A stretch of DNA of 64,000 nucleotides from NCBI RefSeq assembly GCF_029784165.1, contig NC_073696.1:173342912-173406911 (forward strand), in the 5' to 3' direction. This DNA is from Wyeomyia smithii (taxonomy: Eukaryota > Arthropoda > Insecta > Diptera > Culicidae). The translations under genes were made by a program, and so were the position numbers. This document shows positions 48,001 through 57,751 of this stretch, piece by piece; within the stretch, counting starts at the first letter, position 1; each line of letters opens with the position of its first letter. The notes below the pieces were generated by a model. The model searched no databases. It was not told the origin of the DNA and was given only the letters and a program-made list of their open reading frames with translations.

Positions 48001-51000
48001 CTCTTTAATCTATAACCTTTGCGATGACTTCGACATGACTACTTTAAACAACGGTGAAATGACACGTATCCCGAAACCTCCAGCACGCCCAAGCGCTTTG
48101 GATCTATCCTTATGTTCGACGTCGCTACGGTTGGATTGCACATGGAAGGTAATCCTTGATCCTCACGGTAGCGACCATTTGCCTATTCTTATTTCAATTT
48201 ATAACGGGTCAACTCGCATGCGACCAATTGACATTCCGTATGACCTCACACGGAATGTCGATTGGAAGTTATACGAGGAAATGATTTCAAAAGCGGTCGA
48301 GTCGATTCAACATCATCCACCACTTGAAGAATACAACCTCCTCGCGGGCTTGATTCTCGACGCCGCGTTGCAAGCCCAAACGAAGAAATATCCCGGCGTA
48401 ACGATCAAAGAACGGCCTCCCACTCCGTGGTGGGACCAAGAGTGCTCCGATGTCTACACGCAAAGATCCGACGCGTTTTTGGCCTTCCAGAAGGGAGGTA
48501 TACCCGACGACTATATACGGTATTCGGAGCTTAATACCAAGCTTAAAAGCCTGGCTAAAGCAAAGAAACGCAGATATTGGCGTCGGTTCGTGAACGAGAC
48601 GTCGAGGGAGACATCGATGAGCACTCTTTGGAACACAGCCCGAAGAATGCGGAATCGCGTAACGGTCAACGAAAGCGAGGAGTCTTCAAGTCGGTGGATA
48701 TTTGATTTTGCCAGGAAAGTATGTCCGGACTCTGTTCCTGAGCAAAACATTGTTCGCGATGCGTCTCCGGGCCACGACGCGATAGAATCACCTTTTACGA
48801 TGGCAGAATTTTCAGTTGCCCTTCAACTTGTTGAAGAATCTACCCGGCAATGCCAAGAGGCGCTTGTTGAACTTGTTCAATAAGTTCCTGGAGCAAAACA
48901 TTGTACCGCAGGATTGGAGGCAAGTGAAGGTGATCGCCATCCAAAAACCAGGGAAACCAGCTTCTGATCACAACTCTTATATGCCGATTGCAATGCTATC
49001 CTGTATCCGGAAATTGATGGAAAAAATGATACTCCGTCGTTTAGACCATTGGGTCGAATCAAATGGTCTACTATCAGATACTCAATTTGGCTTCCGCCGT
49101 GCCAAAGGGACGAATGATTGTCTTGCGTTGCTTTCAACAGATATTCAGCTGGCGTATGCTCGCAAAGAACAAATGGCGTTTGCGTTCTTGGACATTAAGG
49201 GGGCTTTTGATTCCGTTTCTATTGACATTCTTTCGGGTAAACTTCACCGACAAGGATTTCCTCCAATTTTGAACAATTTTTTGCACAATTTGTTGTCCGA
49301 AAAGCACATGCATTTTACGCACGGCGATTTGGCAACTTTTCGCATTAGCTACATGGGTCTTCCCCAGGGCTCATGTTTAAGCCCCCTTCTTTACAACTTT
49401 TATGTAAATGACATCGACGAATGTCTGGCAAATTCATGCACGATAAGACAACTTGCAGACGACAGTGTAATCTCTGTTACAGGAGCCAAAGCTGCCGATT
49501 TGCAAGGACCATTGCAAGATACCGAGGACAATTTGTCTGCTTGGGCTTTACAGCTAGGTATCGAATTCTCTCCGGAGAAGACTGAGATAGTAGTTTTTTC
49601 TAGGAAGCATGAACCTGCTCAGCTTCAAACACAATTAATGGGTAAAACGATTTCTCAGGTTTTGGTACACAAATATCTTGGTGTCTGGTTCGACTCTAAA
49701 AGCACCTGGGGTTGTCACGTGAGGTATCTGATGAAAAAATGTCAACAAAGAGTGAATTTTCTTCGTACAATAACCGGACAATGGTGGGGAGCCCACCCAG
49801 GAGACCTTATAAGGCTTCACCAAACAACGATACTGTCTGTTATTTTGTACGGGTGTTTCTGCTTCCGCTCCGCAGCAAACACACATTTGATCAAACTGGA
49901 GCGAATACAATATCGTTGTTTGCGTATCGCCTTGGGTTGCATGCAGTCGACCCATACGATGAGTTTGGAGATCTTAGCTGGAGTACTATCATTGAAAAAC
50001 CGCTTCTGGAGCCTGTCTTCTCGTATTCTAATCAAATGTGAGGTCTTGAACCGTCCCGTGATTGAAAATTTTGAAAGGTTAATCGAACTTAATTCTCAAA
50101 CCCGTTTTATGACATTGTATTTCAATCACATGTCCCAAAATATTAACCCTTCTTCGAATATTCCAAATCGTGTCGACTTATCAAATACTTCTGATTCTAC
50201 TGTGTTTTTCGATACATCCATGATAGAAGAAACTCGTGGAATCCCGGATCATTTACGCGTGCAGCAGATCCCTAAAATTTTTTCCAATAAATATCGAACC
50301 ATCAACTGCGACAATATGTACTACACTGACGGATCACTTCTTGATGGGTCCACTGGCTTCGGTATCTTCAATAACAATTTAACCGTCTCCCATAAGCTCG
50401 ATAATCCTGCTCCTGTTTACGTCGCAGAATTAGCTGCAATTCAGTACACCCTAGGGATTATCGAAAGAATGCCCACGGACCATTATTTCATCTTTACGGA
50501 CAGTCTCAGTTCCATTGAGGCTCTCCGATCGATGAAAGATGTTAAGCATTCTCCGTATTTCCTGGGGAAAACACGGGAACATCTGAGTGCTTTATCCGAA
50601 AAATCTACTCAGATTACCTTAGCGTGGGTCCCTTCTCACTGCTCGATACCGGGTAATGAGAAAGCGGACTCTTTGGCTAAGGTGGGCGCAACAAACGGTG
50701 ATATTTATGAAAGACCAATTGCCTTTAATGAATTTTTCGCATTTGTACGTCAGAATACGATCATCAGTTGGCAAAATTCTTGGACCAAGGGGGAACTGGG
50801 AAGGTGGTTACATTCCATAATCCCCAAGGTATCGACGAACCCGTCGTTCAAGGGGTTGGATGTAGGTCGGGATTTCATTTGCGTGATGTCCCGGCTTAGG
50901 TCCAATCACTATAGATTTGACGCGCATCTCCGTCGTGTTGGGCTCGGGGAGAGTGGTATCTGTGCCTGTGGTGAAGGTTATCACGACATAGAGCACGTTG

Positions 51001-53690
51001 TTTGGTCATGCCCTGTACACCGTGACGCCAGGTCTAGATTAATAGCTTCCCTGCAGGCCGAAGGTAGGCAGCCGGCTGTTCCTGTTCATGATGTCTTGGC
51101 GAGCCGTGACCTATCCTACATGTCCCTTATATACGTTTTCCTGAAATCCATCCACGCCCCAGTTTAGTCCTATCCCCTTCCGCCTACATTCAACCAAACG
51201 ACAAGAACACGTTAAGACCCCGGATCCGGAAACAGCAATCAGACCCGCACGATACTCTCAAGGCCCGATGGAAACAACCCAATATGCCAGTCCGTAATAT
51301 CTTGGCCCAGCAGCGGAACAAATTTAATATGCTGCTTATCTATGGCAATGAAAACCATCAAACAGCAAACCTGTGCTTTTAATGCAAAATATTCTAGCTT
51401 TAAGTTAGATTTAGTTTCAGCTCGCAGTCGGCAGCGAGGATAAAAAATTTGCTTTTAGTTATTAAGATACTTTAGAAAGTAAGCTACCAGATAAAATTGG
51501 CGCCGTTAAACATTGAATTGTATTTGTGCCGTGTCAAATAAACTATAGATGAAGAAAAAAAATCAACAGCAGCATTGCAGTTTTTCCTCGATCGCACACG
51601 AATAGAAATGTACGAACAAAAGTGTACCACTGCAATACGAATAGTACCGCTGCAGTATGAATAGAAGTGTACCGCTGATATGTACGAATGAAGAGTACCG
51701 CTGCAATCATAAACGACGAGAGACCTGCGGTTCTTTACTCCACTGGTACTGGTACTGCTTTTACCGGCATGTTTTCATTCAAGGCATCAGTTTTTATTAG
51801 GTTTAGAAAGCAGGTTTAAAAATTGTTCAAGAATGGGGATTGTTTCAAACTTTTCGGAAAACTTTTATCTTCGAGACATCATTTTAGTCTAAGCTCATGG
51901 AAGCAAAAATTAATTGACCTATTGGGACGGGGAGACTCTGTCAATTTTTATATCGATATCGATACAGAGAATAACACGGGGAACGGATGGTGTCCATTCA
52001 CGTCGTCTGTGCTAGGAATGCTCGCATGTAATTGGTTCATTGTTCGCGTAAGTTTCCCTGTAACTTTTTATCAATTTTCACCGTTGAGCAGTGAAATAAT
52101 AATGATAACTAGCGTGTTAAAAAAATTGTTACACATTTTATCTATCCAACAACATATTGGTTAATGTTATCCATCATGTAGTTATGCTGTTATTAACGTT
52201 TGAAATCTGACGCAACATTTGCCAGTTTCATTTCCAATTTTACAGACAGTAAACAAAGACGTAGTCCCACGTCAAAAAAAAACTACATAAAATTAGACCA
52301 TAAAACTCTGCCAGGACTGCAATTTTATACCGCACTGAAGGAAATGAATGTCCCTAAATCAGTGAAAGCCATTCACACGATTTACACCGAAAAACTCGGC
52401 GATTAGGTTATGGTTCGGCAAGCTAATTGCGAAGATGGGAAAATGTTACGTCCATTCATTACGACTGAAACAATGAATGGCAAAATCTACGTGGAAGAGT
52501 GTTTACAAAGAAGGTTGTTACCCTTGATTAAATAGCATAACAATCCTACAATCTTTTGGCCCAATCTTGTTTCCAGCCGTTACTCTAAGAATGCACTAGA
52601 GTGGTATTAAAACAATGTCACATGTGTGCTAAAGGATAAAAGGATAAAAAATTCGAATATACCAGCAACAAACTGAACAAATTAGATCCGTCTTCACTCA
52701 TTTGTAATTCGTATCAATCAGATTGTTATTAAATTAACGTTATGGAAATTGAATTTTATGTCACGGTGTATGCCAGTTACCTGCAACAACATTCGCTTTA
52801 TCATATTCTCAAGAAAGTGTTTATTAAAAATATGCTTGAGATTATTACATTGGCATGTATATTTTACAAATGCATTTCGTCGCCTGACTGCATCAGTCTA
52901 ATGCAGAATTTCCTGAAAAAAACTATTGCCCCAACCAACTCCGATTATCAATTCAGTATTCATTCAGATGTTTTGAAGCTTTGAACTGAAGTTTCACGCT
53001 AGTTATCCTTGTTTGTATGGGGTTTTTTTTTGTAAACATGGGACAACTATCGGTAGAATGGCCTGCTCTTTCATTTACAATTTAGTACAAATCGACAAAT
53101 ACAAAGTCGATCGGTCGACAGAACTCAAAGAAGTTTGAGTTTAGTTATATGCAGGTACTATTTTTAAAAATAACCTCAATAACCTCAATTAAAAGTGCGA
53201 TGGTAATAAATACCAATGGTAACTTACTTTTTCTTTGCTCGTGAATCGAAGATTTGAAGAATCACATCACATGATGATTAAACCCTCATACTCATTTAAT
53301 CAGAAATATGATTAATCTTGTTAGAAATATGATTAATCTGGTTTTTACTTATTATTACCCTATTTAAAGAATGCTGCTCACCATTGTTTTAACATTTTGA
53401 AAGTTGTTGGCCAAAACTGAACATAAATCAAATACACCGGATAGTGAAACGTGCATTGCGTTCAACAACACAATTTTCGAATATGGCGAAAGGAATGATA
53501 TTTTCTTAATGATAATTTCAAAACTTACATCAAATCTGGGCGAAAGTTATGAATAATCGCACAAAATGCAAGTCCGTTTCGCCAGGAGGTGCTCATGTTC
53601 GTAACGCAAACATCCTTATAGCCCTCGGTGACCCGCCGACACCATAGTTCTAAAGCCTTCGTACCACGGCGTTCTGACATACTAAGGAAT
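35951..53690 (-). CDS. MICAL-like: MICAL-like protein (CH-LIM-bMERB), complete, eight exons
   Basis: Exons 53529-53690 (start codon 53680), 41691-41875, 41545-41600, 36785-39162, 36481-36616, 36340-36411, 36096-36272 and 35951-36031 have GT/AG borders and matching phases. They give 3237 coding bases, 1078 residues. Domains: calponin-homology (about 1-112); LIM zinc domain (about 146-200); a long acidic/Pro-rich linker with three NPF motifs each followed by acidic residues (about 530-590); C-terminal bMERB coiled-coil (about 830-930); then a Lys-rich tail ending FFADFLHHK. MICAL-like proteins lack the MICAL monooxygenase domain. They link Rab GTPases (bMERB) and EHD/Rme-1 proteins (NPF) on recycling endosomes. 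Orthologue of Drosophila MICAL-like, from memory. A 5' UTR intron is implied by the tttttttcag before 53690. Confidence 0.92.
36096..36272 (-). CDS. MICAL-like: MICAL-like exon 7
   Basis: 59 codons in phase 0: SIKQSIEERTANQQKHGKKD, DTEKPVTGDVSIKLSKKEKK and DAKKLLKLKKIDSEK. The donor is aag/gtaaat. The acceptor gagtag before 36272 is weak, but it is the one that keeps phase. Confidence 0.75.
36340..36411 (-). CDS. MICAL-like: MICAL-like exon 6 (bMERB end)
   Basis: Acceptor tttctatag before 36411, donor atg/gtgtgt. 24 codons, IVQMRNEVIDCLEMDRLREA followed by EEDM, the final helix of the bMERB domain. Confidence 0.9.
36481..36616 (-). CDS. MICAL-like: MICAL-like exon 5 (bMERB)
   Basis: Acceptor aacatgtag before 36616, donor gag/gtaggt. 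It encodes RRQHRLEQEQADLEYEIRIL, then MAQPERNKTDSDKEKEETLI and ARLVE. These include the coiled-coil phrase 'EyEIR.Lm' typical of the Rab-binding bMERB domain. Confidence 0.93.
36785..39162 (-). CDS. MICAL-like: MICAL-like exon 4 (LIM, NPF linker, bMERB start)
   Basis: The 2378 bp exon begins at an acceptor (ttttattttcccag before 39162), so its first codon, ATG, is internal rather than the start. It holds the LIM domain (CRKCG, LYHRSCLKCARCG, EYCCETC), an acidic linker, NPFSDESDED, NPFGSDDEEE, NPFDDTNDDE, Pro-rich PRPPLPKIKP-type stretches and the beginning of bMERB (EIRQEMDIIETQQQGLEKQG). The donor is attt/gtaagt at 36785/36784. The stop four bases past the donor shows that splicing is required. 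Confidence 0.94.
39163..41544. other. MICAL-like intron 3, no gene seen
   Basis: 2.4 kb of AT-rich intron. No recognisable element or exon. Confidence 0.6.
41545..41600 (-). CDS. MICAL-like: MICAL-like exon 3 (short linker)
   Basis: A 56 bp exon between acceptor tgttttttctag and donor ttg/gtaagt. It encodes SANNNKKTVTKEPKSDDL in the phase required by both neighbours. It forms the CH-LIM linker. Confidence 0.85.
41691..41875 (-). CDS. MICAL-like: MICAL-like exon 2 (second half of CH domain)
   Basis: Acceptor tctttcaacag before 41875, donor g/gtatgt at 41691. It encodes DFSTLSKENIYDNNELAFTI, then AEKHLGIPSLLDPVDMVKYE and VPDRFSILTYLSQYYRVF. These are the C-terminal helices of a CH domain, including the conserved 'PDr.silTYl.qyy'. 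Confidence 0.94.
41876..45714. other. MICAL-like intron 1, part left of the I element
   Basis: AT-rich intron with no supported exon. Notables are a 17 G run at 43237-43253 and an unrecognised + strand phrase near 43793 (MPGRTKKGCFDARKREASPP, then stops). The latter might be a decayed element. Confidence 0.5.
45715..45729. repeat. Target-site duplication candidate, left copy
   Basis: atcaacagcagcatt is repeated exactly at 51562-51576, directly after the A-rich 3' tail of the I-clade element. 15 bp fits non-LTR integration. Confidence 0.75.
46164..47532 (+). pseudogene. I-element ORF1 (gag-like, CCHC), two frameshifts
   Basis: ATG at 46164 opens a Pro-rich N-terminus (PSPPVPPSPNPPDPDP), then LYPDGSQQGSYTVYFRPKAG. 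Compared with copy 2, single bases are missing near 46713 (after SFRVTFA) and near 47295 (after QKEF), so the protein is broken twice. Three zinc knuckles remain: CTNCKQLGHTAAYC, CSKCGETHAEDSC and CIHCGENQHELSTC. The frame ends at TAA 47530, overlapping the ORF2 start (ttcgATGccTAA). The role is RNA binding and RNP assembly. Confidence 0.85.
47525..51167 (+). pseudogene. I-element ORF2 (EN-RT-RNase H), deletion and frameshift in RT
   Basis: It starts at ATG 47525 inside the end of ORF1. EN: LQWNCRSILPK, CETWLTSNTD, LILGDFNSHGVAW, DPHGSDHLPI. RT: PIAMLSCIRKLMEK, FGFRRAKGTNDC, FLDIKGAFDSVS, GLPQGSCLSPLLYN, and LADDSVI in place of FADD. RNase H: YYTDGSLLDGSTGF, AELAAIQ, FTDSLSSIEAL, WVPSHCSIPGNEKADSLAK. 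C-terminus: CACGEGYHDIEHVVWSCP. Near 48820, about 45 bases that in copy 2 encode CNNNAPGLDKI are missing and the frame shifts, which removes a conserved RT segment. All other parts are open, so the copy is fairly young. Confidence 0.9.
51562..51576. repeat. Target-site duplication candidate, right copy
   Basis: atcaacagcagcatt, identical to 45715-45729. The next about 150 bp contain several gtacgaa and accgctg phrases that faintly resemble the element's own 5' region. A head-to-tail arrangement with a second truncated copy is therefore an alternative reading. Confidence 0.7.
51577..52199. other. MICAL-like intron 1, no gene recognised
   Basis: The open stretch at 51823-52060 (+ strand) has no recognised domain. 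Imperfect tandem phrases of tacgaatag and taccgctg occur at 51600-51710. Confidence 0.4.
52245..52640 (+). pseudogene. Mariner (D37E-type) transposase fragment
   Basis: With a frameshift and stops it reads YIKLDHKTLPGLQFYTALKE, then VMVRQANCEDGKMLRPFITT, TMNGKIYVEECLQRRLLPLI, PTIFWPNLVSSRYSKNALEW. These are the central DDE blocks of a mosquito mariner transposase. The usual D-E before YVKLD is replaced by KN, the second catalytic WPD reads WPN, and the N-terminus and third acidic region are missing. It is inactive. No inverted ends were recognised. Confidence 0.8.
52641..53528. other. MICAL-like intron 1, no gene seen
   Basis: AT-rich intron up to the donor side of MICAL-like exon 1. No supported feature. 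Confidence 0.5.
53529..53690 (-). CDS. MICAL-like: MICAL-like exon 1 coding (first half of CH domain)
   Basis: The start ATG is at 53680, ten bases after an acceptor (tttttttttcag before 53690). It encodes MSERRGTKALELWCRRVTEG, YKDVCVTNMSTSWRNGLAFC and AIIHNFRPDL; the donor is gat/gtaagt. It carries the CH hallmarks ALELWCrrvT and SWRNGLAFCAIIHnfRPDLI. The split Ile codon joins exactly to DFSTLS at 41874. A non-coding 5' exon upstream is implied. Confidence 0.94.
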
Positions 53691-53852
53691 CTGAAAAAAA
53701 AAACAAAATTTATTTAGAAACAAGTTTTGAGTTGCAGAATATTATGATTAAACAAGAATTTCAGTAACCTATTTTTTCATATGCGGTTGCTGAAAATAAT
53801 AGAGATTAGTATAGAAAATCTTATTATTTCGATATATTATTGTTACGTACAG

Positions 53853-53955
53853 AGGGATCCCAGCTTGTCTCGAGGTACGATGCTGGCCTAACAAGCCAGC
53901 CGTCGTTGGTTCGAGTCTCGGCTCGGGAGGTTCGGGGGTTGTTAGAGTCGAGTCA
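53853..53955 (+). mobile_element. tRNA-derived SINE copy 3, head only
   Basis: cagcttgtctcgaggtacga, then acaagccagccgtcgttggt and tcgagtctcggctcgggagg: the best preserved box A and box B of the three copies. After about 53955 it passes straight into a copy of the interspersed repeat, so the body is absent. It is not a canonical tRNA gene. Confidence 0.78.
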
Positions 53956-53979
53956 TAAAGATTCTAAATTATTTTATTA

Positions 53980-54160
53980 CATTGCATCAAATTGTAAAAA
54001 TAACGGAAGTCTCTTATCTCAAAGATTGCATAACTCATTTGAATAATACAAGTGTCATACGAACGAGTTGTCTCTAACACGTAATTTATTTCATATTAAT
54101 TGATTATGTGGTTCAAAAGATTTGGAAGGAAACGTAACCCAAAGGCTATTTAAAACCAAA
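53980..54160 (+). repeat. Interspersed repeat family, partial copy C
   Basis: It matches 57150-57335 of copy B in the same orientation: attgcatcaaattg/gtattaaattg, ataacggaagtct/acaacgaaagtct, ttgaat(a/c)ata...catacgaacgagt and atgtgg(t/c)tcaaaag. About 180 bp. Confidence 0.75.
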
Positions 54161-56194
54161 TAATTAGAAATGAATAAAAAATGTGGCATTAACATCATTT
54201 CTATTTAAGTTGAACATTGTCGGCGTGGCTAGAAATGAAATTGTTCGAAATTATGAATCATTTCTTTCATTTTACTACCTCTTCAGCACAACTCATTTCT
54301 GAAATATTAAGTCAAATTTCATACATTAGACTTTTATCATCATGAAATACATTCACTTGAAATGCATCGCTATTCTTGGAATGTGAAAAGTGGAAATTCC
54401 TCTATTGGATCGTCTTTGGCAATTCTGGGATGTAATCCAAAAGAAGGAAACCACAATTCCGGATTTCAAAATGAAATCTGAAGTTGATTCCAGTCCCCTA
54501 CCTAAAAATCCCACAGTTACGAGACAATCATACAGCAGCATATCATCCAGCAGAAATTATCAAGATATACTTTTTTTGACAAATTTGTTTCAACAAATAA
54601 TAAAGCGCGAATGAGAAAGGCTAGGTCTCACTGCTAGGTGGATTAATTCGTGTTTTTTGTTAACCCTTCTTGTATACCTGAAATAATTTAACTAGCCGTA
54701 TATATGAGAGTAGTGCATATGTGTTAGCAGATATGCTAAAATTCTAAATTATAGTTGTCATTATAGGTTATATAGGGCTGTATGATGGACATTGTGATAC
54801 CTGCCACTTTACCTTTGTATTCTATTTTATCATATACGAACATGATGCAGATTATAATTATTATCAAATGGAATCATCACCTGGACAGACAAGTTTTTTT
54901 AGAAACGATAAGGCGTGTAAACATCACCGATAGCAGCGCCGTCGTCGGTTTCGTTCATTGAGTCTTGATATTTTAAAATTAAGAGATACCGTTACGTGTT
55001 TAATTTTAGTTATGTTATGTGAGATTGATTCTTAGCGATTTTACTAAATTGATTGTCGAATTCACGATTGACACCATATATCATTCCAGAGTTGTCTTCG
55101 ATTCAATTTGAATCTGCTAAATTGGCTCGGAACGATGTCCACGGAGTGGTTTTAGGTTTGAGGAACAACCAATTTGAAAATAAAACTAGCAATATGTTAC
55201 AGTGAGGAAGTCCATACAAAAAAAAAAAAAGAAATCACCGTAACACAAAAAAGAAAATTTAAGTAAAAAAAAAAAAGATATTTTTGTAAATTCAATGTCT
55301 CAAAAATTCCTTGATTTTTTCTCACGAAAACTACACAATGTTAGCTAACTATTTATAGTTGATTGAACATGAAAAAATACAAAAGCAGAAGGTTTCCCAA
55401 AAATATTCTTTTTGAATTTTCATTTTACTTGGTATGTTTTTTGAATGAAAAAAAAAGTGTCTTAGAATATTGCAAAGAAAAAAAAAACAATCCTGATCAA
55501 ATGAACCGTTCTGGCTCTCAAATAGTTTTAGCATTATCAAATACTCGACTCAGTTATTTCTGTGGAAAAGAAATGAAATTTTGAGGACATTAGACGTTTA
55601 TTGGTTCTACTCAACACGGACATGTTCCAAACATGCTGGAAGGGACAGAAATAATAACAAATTTACCGGAAGGAATAGAAAAAAAAGTCAAAATAAAAAT
55701 TAAATACGAACAGCAAAAAAATTACTCCGAATAATCGAGCCTAAAAATTCAGGTAATCGAGCCCCGGATAATCAAGTCCGACCTGTAATAATTTTGTCTT
55801 TCGAATCAAAATATACACTGTAAAAAGGAGTTTTCGTTTCGTTTTTGGAACATTCTTCTTTTTTTCTCCATTATCAGACAACCATGATGTTAGTTAGTTA
55901 ACCTTGTGTAGTTTTTACAAAAAAAAAGATGTTTGAAAAAAATGACCTCTTTATGATAATTTTATTTTATCTTAGTTTTTTTCTAAAATATTATTTTAAA
56001 GTTGTGATTAGAAAAAATACTAATAGCAAAAAATAACATCTTTAACCCATGGCGTAAAATTTCAGTCAAATCAAAAATGATAATTGAAAAATAATAAAAT
56101 TGGAACATTTTTCATGGGTTTTCCCCCATGCAATGAATGAAATATTTGTACACAAATATGCACGATAATCAGGTTAAAAGTTTTAGATGTAAAT
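54161..56194. other. No gene seen
   Basis: AT-rich DNA. The open frame 54390-54614 (+) has normal amino-acid composition but no domain. A 5' UTR exon of MICAL-like could lie here but cannot be seen. Confidence 0.4.
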
Positions 56195-57356
56195 AAGAAA
56201 ACCTCTTTTTGCCTTTTTCCTAGAAAGGTATAGCAATCACTTGCAAAACCGAAGATATAAAAGTGCTTCAAAGGGCCGAATGGCATATATCACTCGACTC
56301 AGCTCGACGAGCTGAGCATTTTCTGTATGTGTGTGTGTGTGTATATGTGCAGATTTTTATTCTCACTCACTTTTCTCAGAGATGGCTGGACCGATTTTCA
56401 TGAAATTAATTGCAAATGAAAGGTCTCGTTGTCCCATAAGACCCTATTGAATTTCATTGTAATCGGATTTTTAGTTTAGTGGTTATGTATCAAAATGTAA
56501 AAATCATGAAACATCATTATCTCAAAAACTACACAACCGATTTGAACAAAATTGGTTTCAAATGAACGGGCTACCTGAAATACCCTTAACTTTCGAATTT
56601 CATAAAGATTGAACTTGTTGTTAAGACAAGAAACGTGTTTTGAAGACTACTTAATCTCACTCATGTTTCTCAGAGATGGCTGAACCGATTTTCATGGAAT
56701 CAGTGTCAAATGGAAGGTCTAGTTGCCCCATAAGACCCTATTGATTTGTTTTGCAATCAGACTATTACTTTGCCTGTTATGTTTAAAAATGTGAAATCCA
56801 GCTATGAAAAAGAACATATTCCGAAGACTACTTGAACTCACTCACTTTTCTCAGAGATGGCTGACCCGATTTCCACAAAATTAATGTCAACTAATAAGTC
56901 TAGCTGCCTCGTAACACCCTATTGAATTTTACTGTAATCGGACTGTAACTTCGTCTGTAAAGTACCAAAATGTGAAAATCACGAAACTTCATTATCTCAG
57001 TAAATACACAACCGATTTGATCAATATTATTATGAGATAAGCGGGGTAGTTAAGGGTTAACTAATGAATTATGGTTGAACACGTGATTTCAAAGTTTGGC
57101 TGCCCTATACGTTCCCTTTTCATTTGATTATAATCGAACTTAAGCAACCGTTATGTATTAAATTGTTAATAAAACAACGAAAGTCTATTAGCTCAAAGGT
57201 TACATGACTTATTTGAACATAACTAGTATCATACGAACGAGTCATCTCTCAAACTCACAAATAACAAACTTCATAACAATTTGATATGTGGCTCAAAAGT
57301 TATGGAAAGAAAAGAAATTCAAAAACTATTTAAAAATATACCTGCTATAACATAAA
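56195..57356 (-). repeat. Interspersed repeat family, copy B (split by I element)
   Basis: Reverse complement of copy A (2319-4125), with the same order of blocks: the gcaaaaccgaagatataaaa block, a short GT run (56325-56350), four ctcagagatggctg units, and the cacatatcaaattgttatg end. Its remaining about 30 bp are at 62995-63024, after the inserted I-clade element. Copy B keeps a palindrome (gctcagctcgtcgagctgag region near 56300) that copy A has lost. Confidence 0.8.
57347..57356. repeat. Target-site duplication candidate, left copy
   Basis: ataacataaa is repeated at 62985-62994 after the poly-A tail. That the two flanks join to a continuous copy of the interspersed repeat supports the boundary. 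Confidence 0.7.
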
Positions 57357-57751
57357 ATCATAAGCTCAGCAACCTTCGCTTGGGAAGTGTCGCATTTATT
57401 TACAGCTGCTACCGTCATTAAATTTTCTTATAATTTCAGATCTAAAGTATTATTCAATATCGGAAATAACAGGATTTGCAGTTCTGCAGGATACCGTGAC
57501 CAGAGTTTTTGAGGAGTTTGAATATTTCAAGTGATCCTGAACAATTCAAGTTTCACAGCTCTTCAGGATACCCTGTTCAAAGTTCTCCAGGGGTCTGATG
57601 ATTACAAGAGATTAGGAACAACTCAAGTTCATCAAGCTATATAGAAATCAAGAATTCTGTAACTTTATAACAGCTAAGTATTAGACTTAATTCATTTATT
57701 TATAATCTATTTCCATATTTTGTTGCCCTGCCATAGTGTGCATTACACACA

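Larger units (their letters stand above)
45730..51561 (+). mobile_element. I-clade non-LTR retrotransposon, copy 1
   Basis: 5.8 kb element with a 5' UTR of about 430 bp, ORF1 (three CCHC knuckles), ORF2 (EN-RT-RNase H and a terminal Cys/His motif) and a tail ending gatgaagaaaaaaa. RNase H after RT together with CCHC ORF1 places it in the I clade (MosquI-like). The 5' UTR contains two diverged copies of a tgtcgct...cccggctc...ggctgtatt unit. It is antisense to the MICAL-like gene whose first coding intron it occupies. Confidence 0.88.

Noticed and set aside
53853..53940. Possible functional tRNA gene
   Set aside because: A and B box-like sequences are present, but no acceptor-stem pairing is seen and homologous copies with SINE bodies exist at 26182 and 34420.
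54390..54614. 74-codon + strand frame upstream of MICAL-like
   Set aside because: Composition is plausible, but there is no domain, splice site or polyadenylation support.
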